A DNA stretch of 64,000 bases. It comes from Uloborus plumipes. Taxonomy: Eukaryota; Arthropoda; Arachnida; Araneae; Uloboridae. The stretch spans positions 1-64,000 of the forward strand of contig JAXGGA010001169.1 in the NCBI GenBank assembly GCA_038373865.1. The letters run 5' to 3'. The notes under the pieces are model-generated. The model did no database searches, was not told where the DNA came from, and worked only from the letters and a program-made list of their open reading frames with translations. Position numbers and translations under genes: made by a program. This document shows positions 1-10,631 of the stretch, piece after piece (the stretch's first letter is position 1; each line of letters opens with the position of its first letter).

Positions 1-1893
1 TAGATGAGGGCTGGCAAGTCTCAAATCTCCCTAACATGACCAAAAGTTGTCTAACTGTTGTGTTTTTTGAATCACATACCAGATTTTTTTTCGGGGAGAA
101 CCCATGAACCCCCTTATCAGTATGTTTGAATATTCCACTTTATGTCTTTGTTCATAATAGTAATGGTCTTGATTCGTATTATAACGCTATTTTCGTGAGT
201 GCATTAATCACCTCATCTTCACTAATGTTGGAAGATCCTCATAGTATTAACCATTTATTTTCTTACATAAACACAATTTAATAAATAAGTAAAAATTCGC
301 ATAAAATTTAACAGAAGCAAGAGAGTTTCCAATCAAAAAAGCAAAGCTTTATACTACTATTCCGGAAAAAATAAATAAAAAGAAGGGGGGGGGGGGTAAA
401 ATCGCGAAAATATATTTTCCGATTTTAAAATTTTAATCCAATGGCATCTGGATATAAAAGGGGTAGGGGTGCTTAATGTCAGAAATTAGCCCCCCCTTAA
501 GTTAAATCCTGGGTGCGCCCCTGGAATACATGATACCTAGTTGTTTTCTCGACTCATTACAAGAAAGGTTGCTCATCGCTTTAAACTAAACGAAAGCATC
601 TTTTTCTCCTTCATTTTCTTAAAATGAAGGTTACTTAATTACCACTTTCTTTTATAATTGATCTATACTTAATTTTTAACAATTATTGACTGTGATTAAC
701 ATTAGGCTAGTTTATTAGCAACTATGATTAAGCATTTCAAGTGCCATTTTTAAAATTTGGTTAGCTCCTCTCTGGTAAAATGCCTGATTAGTTAGGTTCA
801 TCATTTCATCTGATCAAATCTTGCTCAAGTTTGCTCCGGGCTGTCTCTAAGATATTAATTTGCTATTAAGTGTTGTGTGAATACTTTAGAACCAGTTTTG
901 TATTTTATTAAAAAGCATTTCTTCTGTATCTGTGTTGGATGATATAAATATATTTTTTAATGTAATGCATTATCAATTATCTGGTATCCTGAAATAAGAT
1001 TGGTGTACAGAAATTTTTTATCTGTTTGAGATAGATGCATTCAAAACTTACTACATTTATTAGAATTTTTCCTTGGACTCTTTTTTGGAAATAACTATCA
1101 ATTCTTATTTATACGAATTGTAATTTTCATTTTTTTAATGTTTTTTTCCAGAATACTAGGGGGTTTTCATAAACAGGTATATTGTATTTCAGATTTTTTA
1201 TGTGCAAATGTGTAAACATAGTTAATTTACTTCTTTTCAAGAAATAATTGTGAAAAGAAAAAGAAAAAACTAATTTCTTGTATCCAAAGTTACAAATAAG
1301 GAATAAATATTTTAATTACAAGATAAATATTTCTGTATAAATTAAGAGTAATAAATTATGGGTTTTGATATGAGTTAAGACCCCCCCCCCCCCCCCATTT
1401 GCAAGCACATTACAGTTTTTGCTTTGTTGATGTTGTCTTTATCACTGATTCATACACCTTAATTACTACTGAGTAGTGTTTTCTTGTAATCTTGGTTTTT
1501 ATCAAAATAAATATACTCTACTTGACAGCTGACTATTTTTGCAGTAAACTTGATTGCCCCCCCCCCCCCCGCTCTAGAAACTTACACGGGTAATGGCTTC
1601 ATCCCTGCATGCTTGTTTTCAGCACATATTGCTTTTGCTCAACTAATTAGTTTTATTAATTAATTTATCTGTTTATTATTGCATAATTTATAAAAGTAAT
1701 CTGATGTTATGTGAAAATATGCCTCAATCTATATAAAATTGCCTAAAATATCAGATTCTTACAGAACTATTGTTAAAGACATCAAAAGCATCAGTCACTG
1801 AAGAGTTAATTTTTTTACCACTTTTCAAACTAATAAAAAGTGAACTTTTAACCTGAAATATGATGCATTTAAATAAATAAAGTGCAGTCTATA
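1..1893. other. AT-rich intergenic sequence with poly(C) runs and a hAT end
   Basis: No gene seen. There are runs of 10-16 C or G near 385, 1381 and 1557. At 508-523 the sequence CCTGGGTGCGCCCCTG matches the inverted end of the hAT-type element at 5874-6386, so this is probably the right end of a related copy that starts before the window. Confidence 0.5.
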
Positions 1894-2069
1894 CAGTGAA
1901 ACCTGTGTATAACGATACTGTACATAACGATAAACCTGCCTATTATGATATTTTGGTTTGGTCCCAGCCAACAGTTTGAGCTTTTTGCTCAAACTGTCTA
2001 TAATGATAATCTGTCTATAACGATATTTTTTCTCGGTCCCTTGAGTATCGTTATACACAGGTTTCACTG
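1894..2069. mobile_element. Short pogo/Tigger-like MITE
   Basis: A 176-bp palindromic element between TA dinucleotides. Ends are CAGTGAAACCTGTGTATAAC and its inverse GTTATACACAGGTTTCACTG; the interior repeats variants of TATAACGATA in both orientations. TA target and CAGTG-type ends fit the Tc1/mariner-pogo superfamily. No coding capacity. Confidence 0.75.
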
Positions 2070-3271
2070 TATACTCATTTAGGAGTTCATTTCCCAACAA
2101 AAAAGTTAATAACTTGATTTAATATGATACAAGCACAAACCGCTTATATTCAACATCTGTATTGAGATTTTGAGAAATTCCAATCAGTTTTTTATACTTT
2201 TCTCAGAGTTCATCTTTTGTGTGTTTGCTGGGTCCTTTTATTATTGATATTGCATTATGTATTGAAAAAATATTATGAAACAACTTTTTAGTACTTAACT
2301 TAAAAATTATAATTTTTTATATCTTAGCCACATTTGTATATGTTTTAAAGTCTATGTTGTTTTGTTTATTTATTAGCTGCAGCATTTTTCTTTTGTGCTT
2401 GTGTTATGGTTGTAGTATAACGAGTGTTAAGTTATTTGCCTGTTACTTATTGTTATTTTGAAATTGTAGAACATAGTCATTAAGTTTTTTTTTTTTTTTA
2501 CAATTTCAAACTCAAAATGGATACTTTTTTGTTTCTACCCTTGGAATGTGATAATATCTAACATTTATTTATATATTCATTGTAAATATCCATGTTTGTC
2601 TCATGCTAAAAATAATTTAAAACAAAATATTTTATTATATTGTGGCATAATTTCTGCTGCAAGGTGGTGTTTTCTGAATATTTCTTGATAAATCTGACAC
2701 ATAATGAAGACAAAAACATTTAGTAGTGCAAATTTTGTGAAACCTTTCTTCCAGATAAGTTGAAAGAAAATTTAATGATTGAATACTGTAAAATAAGTTA
2801 ACATATCTTTTTTTCCCAGCATTTCTAGATCCGATATTTATTAATGTCACAGGAGGAGTTTCTTTTAACAACCGTTTTTCTATGAAAACGATGGATTATT
2901 AGTTAGATTATTGTTTGAATTTTTTATTGTATGAAGTTTTTAATGAAAAATTAATATTAATGATCAGCCCTACTCCATGCAATCTTAAATTTCCAAATGA
3001 GTTTTAATCAAATCTAATTAACTAGTTTTCTGTGATATGTTGTAATCACCAGAATCAAAAAATGATTAAATATATGCTGGCTTCAATATATTTTGTAAAA
3101 GAGTTCCGATTTCTTATGAATAAAAGTACTTTGGGGGAAAGGTTTCAACACACATTTTACATCAGTAGTAAAGAAGCTTTCATTTTTCCTCTTTTCAAGT
3201 GCTTGATTATAAAACAGTTGTATTACAAGTGAAAGAATTTTAAGACTCATCAGTCATGACCTTGTGCTGTA
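2070..3271. other. Intergenic AT-rich sequence, nothing recognised
   Basis: Short open frames only, with no motif, splice-site pattern or repeat structure that I could support. Confidence 0.5.
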
Positions 3272-5292
3272 CACCCTTGTGCAAATTAAAAACTCGAAAA
3301 ATAAAGAAAACTAAGAAGAAATAAGATTTTGCTTGAATTTATGTAAAATCAAGAGATTTTATAACATAATAGGATTTTAACAACTCTTTATTAACGTTTG
3401 GACACGATTTGCCATGGAATCCACCAATTTTTTACTCGTTTGAAATATTTGTGTCCTTATACCAGACATGAATCGGCGCAGTGATTAACTTCTCCATAGT
3501 TGAACAGCCCTTATGCAATAGGTGATTCTTGCATATAGACCAAAGATTTTCGACTGGATTGATACTAGGAGAGTTCCCAGGCTCCCCATTGTCTTCATTT
3601 GGTTCTCAGACATGAATTTCCTGGTCATTTTGAGTAGGGATGCACCGATTAATCGGCCATAATCGGCCACTTTGCCGATTATTAATAATCGGCAAAATCA
3701 GGCCGATTAATCGGCTGAAAAAATATTTTTTCAATATTATTCTTGAAAGTATACCTTAACTAAGAAACTATGAGGAATAATTTTATTTACAGCAATAATC
3801 ATCCTCACAGTTGATATAAAGTTTTTTACATTAATTCTCCTACTTTGAATAAAAATACATAGACAATGTTGCAACATTTTTCATGTGGCGATAGTTATCT
3901 CCTTAGCACAGTGCTTTTAGATAACCTCTAGTTTTCACAAAGAATAAGTCTTGAATTAAATTGCTACTAATCATTAAAAAAATTAATTAAAAGTACTCCT
4001 AAATTGGAATGCTTACACCACAGACTCCCCCACCCTCCTTTTTTAAAAAGTTTTATGCCCAATTAAAATAATTAACAATGTGTTAATTTAATAGAATTGA
4101 CAATAATATGAAAATTGATTCTAAGAAATTTGAAAAAAATAGTGAAATTATTTAGTGAAAATTAGGAAAATGGAAAAAAAATCTTCTCTCAGAAATAAAC
4201 TAGTTACTATTTCTAAATTCGGAATTCTATAAGAGAGAAAAAACAGTGATGGGAAAATTATTAGTATTAGAAACAACCATCCTTATCATTAATCGGCTCG
4301 GCCGATTATCAACAGCCGATTAATCTGTAATCGGCCAATTTGCTTATTGGTGCATCCCTAATTTTGAGCGTATGGTAAAGGGATAAATTCGGCTGGAAAA
4401 TCTCCATTCAGTCTGCTCATCGTTTCTTCAATACTGGTTTTAAAAAAAATTCCGAAATAGTAATAGATTGCTCAGAACGCATTATACTCTCAGCAGGCTG
4501 CAAAGAACCAACCCCCAAACATCTTCTTTTGAGGGTGTAAACAAATCGGTTCATGATGCAGTCCCGAATTCTTTTACCTGAAGGTCTCCGTTTGTTAACC
4601 TCTGGTAATGAAATGAATTATGTCACAAAATATTTCTTTCCTCTCATTTTAACAGCTCAATTCTTATATTTTAATACCCACAAGTACACTTTTTCTTCAA
4701 TGGTTTGGTTCAGGAGCTGTTTCTTCATAAGCTGATAGACTAGCCGACCTGCTGCAATAAGGCGCTTTTGAACAGTAGATGAGCTCATATTTATTCCATA
4801 CCTTTTTAATCTCTATGAAGTGCTGCACAAGTCTTTTTACTTTGCATAAGTAGAAAAAAGTCATCTCTTGGTGTTGTTTTCAATTCTCGGGAACATTTCC
4901 CTCTCCTTATTAGATCCTGCTTCTCTATTTTAATTTATATGACACGGCTCACATTTGCAATACTAACGTCAACTATCTTCGAAACTTCTTTAAAAGTCTT
5001 TAGCGTATGTCTCGAAAGAGTAACAATCTTTGTACGATTTCGTGGAATCACATCCATCGCTCACAATAGTGAAAACTCGGCTGAAGTGATCAGAAATGCA
5101 GTTTTAATCTACAGAAGTTCCTGCACATGCGCCCTTAGAACCCCTCTGATTGTTGAAAATTGATGATAGGAGGATGATTTATTCATCTCATCCATATTTT
5201 TACTAATTTTAGTATGATTAGTGAAGAATACTAGGAATAATTTCAAAATTAAAGAAAAAAGTTCTTTGTTTCAATTAATTTGCACAAGGGTG
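3272..5292 (-). mobile_element. Tc1-type transposon, inactive, split by a hAT
   Basis: Flanked by TA (3270-3271 and 5293-5294) with inverted ends CACCCTTGTGCAAATTAA. Without the 726-bp hAT and its duplicated 8 bases it is about 1.29 kb, the normal size of a single-gene Tc1 element. Minus-strand remnants of the transposase are readable: an N-terminal stretch with KCSRELKTTPRDD near 4860, and towards 3400-3560 NSPSINPVENLWSICK, the NPxENLW motif holding the last catalytic Glu, then, in a shifted frame, SKKLVDSMANRVQTLIK. Stops and at least one frameshift show it is dead. Confidence 0.88.
3635..4360. mobile_element. Non-autonomous hAT element with perfect 8-bp target duplication
   Basis: Ends TAGGGATGCACCGATTAATC and GGTGCATCCCTA are imperfect inverted repeats, and the flanks ATTTTGAG (3627-3634 and 4361-4368) are identical, the 8-bp duplication typical of hAT. 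Subterminal ATCGGC/GCCGAT motifs recur on both sides. It sits inside the Tc1 transposase remnant, so it is younger than that element. No transposase seen. Confidence 0.88.
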
Positions 5293-5873
5293 TACTAGCC
5301 ATAGTTCAGTCATACTTTTTAAAAGTTATTTCTATCATTTTTAATGTTGCAGTAAGCTTTCCATGCAAGTTTTCCTTTCTCATCTGGTTTTCTGAATCTA
5401 GAAAAACTAAAGAAAATAACGAACAAATTCTCCTGACTTCCTATTTTGTATATAAAAACGTATCTATCGTAGTTGCACGTAAAAGAAGGCTGAAAAGATG
5501 ATGTCTGATGACAGGGATTGTTTGAGGTATTAAAAAAAAATTAGTTTACTCAAAATGTTCAAAAAAGTTTTGTGAAATAAATATAAAATATATTGATGTT
5601 TCGCTTCAAAAAAAAGTTCTAAAATGGTCATAGTTTTTAAAAGTTTTAATTATAAGTATCATTCATGTTTTCTGTTGTAAAACTTATTAGTGTTTTGTCA
5701 ACAAGGCAATGGAAAGAACTTAGTTGCCTCCTAATGAAATTTGGTTCCTATATGTATGAAGATGTAACTTTGTTCCTTATATCTGGTAATTACAATCAAC
5801 TAATGTTCTATAAATGTCATTATATAGTATTTTTAATTTAACTTGCTTCAAAAAAGAGCCGTTATACCACATC

Positions 5874-6386
5874 CAGTGGCGCACCCAGGATTGTTTCCTG
5901 GCACGGGCTAGAAGTTAAGTGAGAAACTCTTAACTAGTAAAGTGAAAGCAAAAATGATCCCCCCCCCCCTCCGAGAACAAAAGCAAAAAGCAAAAAAAAA
6001 AAGGTACGTTGGAAGAGATATTCGGGAAGACTCCTACTAAAAACAGATTTTTAGATTTATTTTTTTTAGAAGTTAAACAAAGGAGAGAGGTGCTGAGCTT
6101 TCCTTCTAGAAATACTTCAAAATTAAAATGCCAAACACTCTGGCCAATTTAGAGGAGAATCAAAATGTAAGTGTCCCTACTTCGAAAGTTTTCGAATTTG
6201 AAGTCTTAAAAAAAACCTTTGGTGAAATTAAGGAGATGAATGTAAGGGCTTTCTCCCGGAAAATTTCCGAAATTAAACACCAAAAAAAAAAGAAATTTTA
6301 GGTTCACTTTAGTCTTGTCAAGGTCCTACGTAATTCTGGGAGGGGCTTGAGTCCCTTATTCCCCCCCCCCGTGGGTGCGCCCACAG
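5874..6386. mobile_element. hAT-like MITE with CAGTGGCGCACC end
   Basis: Starts CAGTGGCGCACCCAGG and ends GGGTGCGCCCACAG. The flanking octamers ACCACATC and ATCGCATC match at 6 of 8 positions, consistent with an old 8-bp duplication. The interior is purine-rich with CCCGGAAAATTTCC-like stretches and poly(C) runs; no coding region. Confidence 0.65.
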
Positions 6387-7040
6387 ATCGCATCTAGTAA
6401 ATACACTTTAATGGAAGGTCAACTCTTCACTATACTACACTGCAACGTTTCTCGACAAAAACATCGTGACGTTATCCTATGAAAAACGAGCTAGATAAAA
6501 AGTCACAGCCTACTTGGCGAATCAGAGGAGATCGCTAACTGCTTGTGAGCTCTTATTGGCTCCGCCCGTAGTAACGTTCAGTATCAAGTTAAGTTGCTGT
6601 CTAGTATAGCATACACATTCAAACATTGAGTTATGTAATTTCTCGTAAATTGTACACTGGGTAGCTTCATGTGAAGCATGTGCATTCGAGAAGAGAATTG
6701 TAAATTTAAACATGATTTTACCATAATGTTCTAGAATGTGAGTTACAACATGGAAATGTAATTCGAATGTTCTGAATGTTTCGTCAGAAGTACTGATGTG
6801 TAAGACATCTGTATGATGTATAATATGGTAATGTGATTTTTGTTATAAATATTATCGGAGTTTAAATAAAATAAAACATGGAATGATACTTTCAATGTGT
6901 TTCTTGTATTAAGCCTCTCTCCACTTATGATATGTTCTTTTCTAAATTTAACGAGTTCCTGTGTTTAGTTTCATACTTTTTAGCCTACTTTCCCGTGAAA
7001 AACAAAAGAAAGACGAAAAAAGTATTAAAAGTAGCTAATG

Positions 7041-7160
7041 CATCTAAAAAATATCGCCAAGTCCAAAAAATATCGCCAAGTAAAAAAAATATCTCCAAGT
7101 CCAAAAAATATCGCCAAGTAAAAAAAATATCTCCAAGTCCAAAAAATATCGCCAAGTAAA
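7041..7160 (+). repeat. Minisatellite of ATATCGCCAAGT units
   Basis: About seven near-tandem units of 17-18 bp, AAAATATCGCCAAGT(C/A) or the variant ATATCTCCAAGT, lying just after the 5' terminus of the Helentron-like element. The copy at 50800-50885 has four to five units. Confidence 0.85.
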
Positions 7161-7267
7161 AAAAATAAAAAGGTAAATTGAATATCGAAAAATTAAAAAT
7201 TTGAAAGTAGGGTATTGAGATGGGGAATTTGTGTGTCGGTCGGTCTGTCGGTCTGTCTGTCCCCCCC

Positions 7268-8146
7268 TAATAACTTTTGAATGAACATTCCGATTTGGAC
7301 AAACTTTTTTTTGTTGGAAAGATCTCGGCGAGTACAGCTCATTCCCATATTTGATTTTTCGATTTGAACAATTTTTGGTTCAACTTTGAACCGTTCAAAA
7401 AACCGGTCCCGCGATGCTAACTTTTGAGTGAACAGTCCGATTTGAACAAACTTTTTTTTGTTCGAAAGATCTTTTCAAGGATACTTCATTCCCGTATCTA
7501 CATTTTCGATTTGAACAATTTTTCGTTCAACATTGAACCGTTCAAACAAGCTGTCACCCCTAATAACTTTTGAATGAACAGTCCGAGTTAAGCAATTTTT
7601 TTTTTTGTTCGAAGCATCTCGGGAAGGATACTTTATTACCGTATTTAAATTTTCAATTTGAACATTTTTGGTTCAACATTGAACCATTCAAGTAACCTTT
7701 CCCCACCTAATAACTTTTGAGTGAACAGTCCGAATGGAATAAACTTTTTTTTGTTCGAAAGATCTCGGCGAGTACAGCTCATTCCCATATCGATTTGAAC
7801 AGTTCGATTGTCGATTTGAACAGTTTTTGGTTCAACTTTGAACCGTTCAAACAACCTGTCCCGCGATGCTAACTTTTGAGTGAACAATCCGATTTGAACA
7901 AACTTTTTTTTGTTCGAAGGATCTCAGCAAGGGTACTTCATTACCCTATTTAAATTTTCCATTTGAGCATTTTTTCGTTCAACATTGAACCGTTCAAGTA
8001 ACCTTTCCCCACCTAATAACTTTTGAGTGAACCGTCTGAATGGAATAAACTTTTTTTTTTGAAAGATCTCGGAGAGGCTCCATCATATATTTCCATATTT
8101 CGCTTTTTGATTTGAACCATTTTTCGTTCAATATTGAACCGTTCAG
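7268..8146 (+). repeat. Tandem array of ~147-bp units inside the Helentron-like element
   Basis: Six units starting near 7268, 7415, 7561, 7708, 7867 and 8014. Each has TAACTTTTGAGTGAACAGTC, a T-run followed by GTTCGAAAGATCTC, a CATTCCCATAT segment and TTGAACCGTTCAA. Unit 4 is longer (about 159 bp) through a local TTGAACAG duplication. The second copy of the element has only about 2.2 units, so array length varies between copies. Confidence 0.88.
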
Positions 8147-8937
8147 AAAAAAAATTAACATTAGCGTCTACGGGGAATTTAAGTTGAATGTTGATTCTGA
8201 ACTTAAAGTCGGATTTCCTTCAAACTAACTTTGTAAGAAAATGGTTTTGATAAATAGTGTTTGTAAAGTACTTTTCTGAGTAATCTTCTGTGAGGACTTT
8301 GATTCCGACTCCGACTCCGCAAACGTGGCGGAAATGCAGGCTCAGAAAAAAAAATGACTGACTGTGCAGACGATTTTTTGTTTATTTATTCATTTGTTTT
8401 ATTTTATTTATTATTATTTTTTTTTTTTTTTTTGGCAGACGATTTTTTTTGTAACAAAAATTTTTCATTCACGAGAACATTTTATTCTTTATTTATATTT
8501 AACAACTGGCAACCGATTAAAAGTGAAATTCGAGACATTTTATTAACCGACGAGTTTTTTTTTCTTTTTTTTTCTTTCTTTGAAAAATACGTTTTGATGC
8601 TCTTTGTACTTTTATTTATTTATTTATTTATTTTATTATTATTATTATTTTTTTTTGAAAACAATGGAGGATTTTTTCTACGGAGGAACTGTAACAGTTG
8701 CACTCTTTAAAAGGTGCGACAAAGCTTTATTTATTCGTTAATTACTTTTTACGTGTCTATTTCATCTGATGAGAGGGGTATAGTTTGCTTTTCGAAATCA
8801 GCTCTATGTGCTAAAAAGGTATGTTTGACATAATTTTCAGTTTCAGATAATCAAGAGAATAATGATCAGATGCGAGAATGCCGATGTCGATGTACGGGAA
8901 AGTAGGCTCGTTTAGTTCTTGACAGAACTTCTTGTTT

Positions 8938-9499
8938 GTTATTGTTGCAAAAGTGTTACTTTTATATAGTTGATCAAAGTCGAAAATCTGAATAGAAAAG
9001 TGATTTTAAATTCCTGTTTGAGAAAAAATGGTTCAATCAGAAATTTACATTTTTACAGTATCAAACTCAATTTTTAACTGTCTCAAATATTCATAAAGAG
9101 AAAGAGGTTTGCAACAACCTTATGAAGACAAGCCCCGGTTATTTTTTATCATTGCCTATTTCTTTTATTTTGTCCCATAAATATTTTTTCAAAGAAGCAA
9201 AAAACTCAAGGCTATGAGAATTCGAATTTAGATCAAATCCCTTTCCTTCCTATCACATAGAAGATACAAGATTGATACCTCTTGTAAACCAGCACGATTT
9301 GTTTATTCTTAACTCAAAAATACTATGAATTATCCGTTCATTTCTTTCATTAATTAAAAGGCACAGACTGTTAAATAATTCCAACTAAATGAATGTTTTA
9401 CTTTAAATTGACTTAGTCAATCTTTGCTAAGCAAATTATTTTATTTGAAAATAATTATTTTATCAGTTATTTTTTTAATTATCTTCCTTCCTCATCCAG
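8938..9499. other. Intergenic, nothing recognised
   Basis: AT-rich, no coding or repeat structure that I could support. Confidence 0.5.
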
Positions 9500-9570
9500 A
9501 CTTCTTTCTACGTGAGACGATGGATGTATTGAAATTTCTAGAAAAGACTATAGATTCTCCATGTGGAAAG
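9500..9570 (+). CDS. Possible single exon of an unrecognised gene
   Basis: A pyrimidine-rich tract ending ATCCAG precedes a 71-base open segment that ends AAG|GTAAGA, so both splice signals are good. The frame contains RETMDVLKFLEKTIDSPC, and the internal ATG sits in a strong context (A at -3, G at +4), so it could be a first coding exon with a short 5' UTR. I recognise no family and found no partner exon on the plus strand, where a continuation would run antisense through the SDR gene. It may be chance. Confidence 0.25.
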
Positions 9571-9929
9571 GTAAGAATGCATTTCTTCGTAAGATGTGAT
9601 GCCAGTGTTTCTAAACAATAATTTGACTTATTGGAAGTGTCGTTAAAACTCTTGTCAATCAATGTATTCAAATTTAAATTTTTAATTCACACTCTTATTT
9701 TTTTTCAGGTTTTTTAATACTTTATGTACTTTTTTTTTTGGAACACAATAAATCAAGCGTAAAATTAAATCAAGCAAGAACTCTGCTTTCCGTGGTCCGC
9801 GTTTATATACTACGCATCCAACAAATTTTTATTAATCGAAATATCATAGCATTATTACTACATAAATGCAAAATGCAATTTAAATAATTTAATTATAGTT
9901 TTAAAAAACTAAAAAATTCGCTTTTAGTG

Positions 9930-10200
9930 AGTTTTTTCTTCACAAATATAAAAGTAATATACTTAATACTATCATCAATACTAGAGGTTAAACTACATTT
10001 CATAATACTCTGATTTCCGTCTGATTTTCAAAACTATTAAATATTCGCTAAATTTACATGCACTTAGAACACTTCAATATGTAATATAGTTTAGCCTTTA
10101 GTATTAATAATAGTCTAATAATTATATATTACTTTTATATTTGTAAAAAACGTGAATTTTATCTTTTATTCGGAGTTACATACATACATACAAACAAACA
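9930..10200. repeat. Dispersed repeat with internal inverted arms, inverted copy at 23940-24110
   Basis: The segment ACAAATATAAAAGTAATATA with TAATACTA...TTAAACTA near 9940-10000 is repeated inverted at about 10085-10150 as ATTACTTTTATATTTGTAAA. The same block, including the neighbouring AACGTGAATTTTAT, appears in the opposite orientation near 23945-24040. Probably a transposon family; boundaries not defined. Confidence 0.55.
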
Positions 10201-10413
10201 AACCCACATGTGAAACTAATAAAAGCGTATTAAAAACGGGAGACTATTTTAGAAACTATTTTTTGCATCTGACGACTATTTTGCTCATTAGTCTACTGAA
10301 GCAATTATTTTTAGCAACCGAACTCAGTGGCAGCCCTGTCATGAAGAAGAGCAAATAAGCTGAAAGTCAAGAATGTTTAATTTATGATAATAATAATTTA
10401 AAAAAACAACAGA

Positions 10414-10419
10414 TTTATT
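10414..10419 (-). promoter_or_regulatory. Poly(A) signal of the SDR gene
   Basis: Minus strand AATAAA, 122 bases after the stop codon, in AT-rich 3' UTR-like sequence. It is the canonical hexamer at a plausible distance; the cleavage site itself is not determined. Confidence 0.6.
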
Positions 10420-10540
10420 CCATAAGAAAATGAACACATATTTTTTTGCTTAAAAACTCGAGATAAATGTATGAAAAGTAAAAATATACAGGCGTAACAA
10501 AATATTTGTATTTGTATTATAAATTTATGAATCCTCTTGT

Positions 10541-10631
10541 TTATGACAGCTGATCAGCCGTGGCGTTGTTTGGTATCATATTGTACTGGCAAAAGTCGCA
10601 AATCAGCTGCTTAACTTTCTTTGGCACTAAC
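10541..10631 (-). CDS. SDR gene exon 6, C terminus and stop
   Basis: Completes Arg285 and encodes 29 more residues (LVPKKVKQLICDFCQYN and the tail ADQLS) before TAA at 10543-10541. The acceptor is TCTTGCAG. The short basic and cysteine-containing tail after the SDR core is the usual ending of this subfamily. Confidence 0.9.

Larger units (their letters stand above)
6977..8937 (+). mobile_element. Helentron-like (HINE-type) element with an expanded internal satellite, copy 1
   Basis: Shares both boundaries with the copy at 50733-51894: starts CTTTTTAGCCTACTTTCCCGT and ends with the inverse ACGGGAAAGTAGGCT about 35 bases before the 3' limit, followed by the hairpin AGTTCTTGACAGAACT and CTTCTTGTTT. 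Asymmetric inverted ends, a 3' hairpin, a (GTCY)n microsatellite (7236-7260) and internal tandem repeats are the published hallmarks of Helentron-derived non-autonomous elements such as Drosophila INE-1/DINE-1. No Rep/helicase sequence is present. Assignment is by architecture, not by homology search. Confidence 0.65.

Noticed and set aside
1381..1396. Long poly(C) and poly(G) runs through the window as a signal
   Set aside because: Scattered homopolymers without common flanks; likely slippage-prone simple sequence, with lengths uncertain in any assembly.
3485..3670. 61-residue minus frame within the Tc1 element
   Set aside because: It is a shadow frame: the transposase-like frame (NPVENLW) lies in another register over the same bases, and its start is inside the hAT.
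7041..7160. Regularly spaced repeats resembling a CRISPR array
   Set aside because: Units are directly adjacent with no unique spacers, and this is an animal genome; it is a minisatellite. The same applies to 54334-54511.
8354..8710. 118-residue Phe/Leu-rich frame resembling a membrane protein
   Set aside because: It arises from T-runs and TTAT repeats in the Helentron-like element; the homologous copy at 51340 is frameshifted, with no coding conservation.
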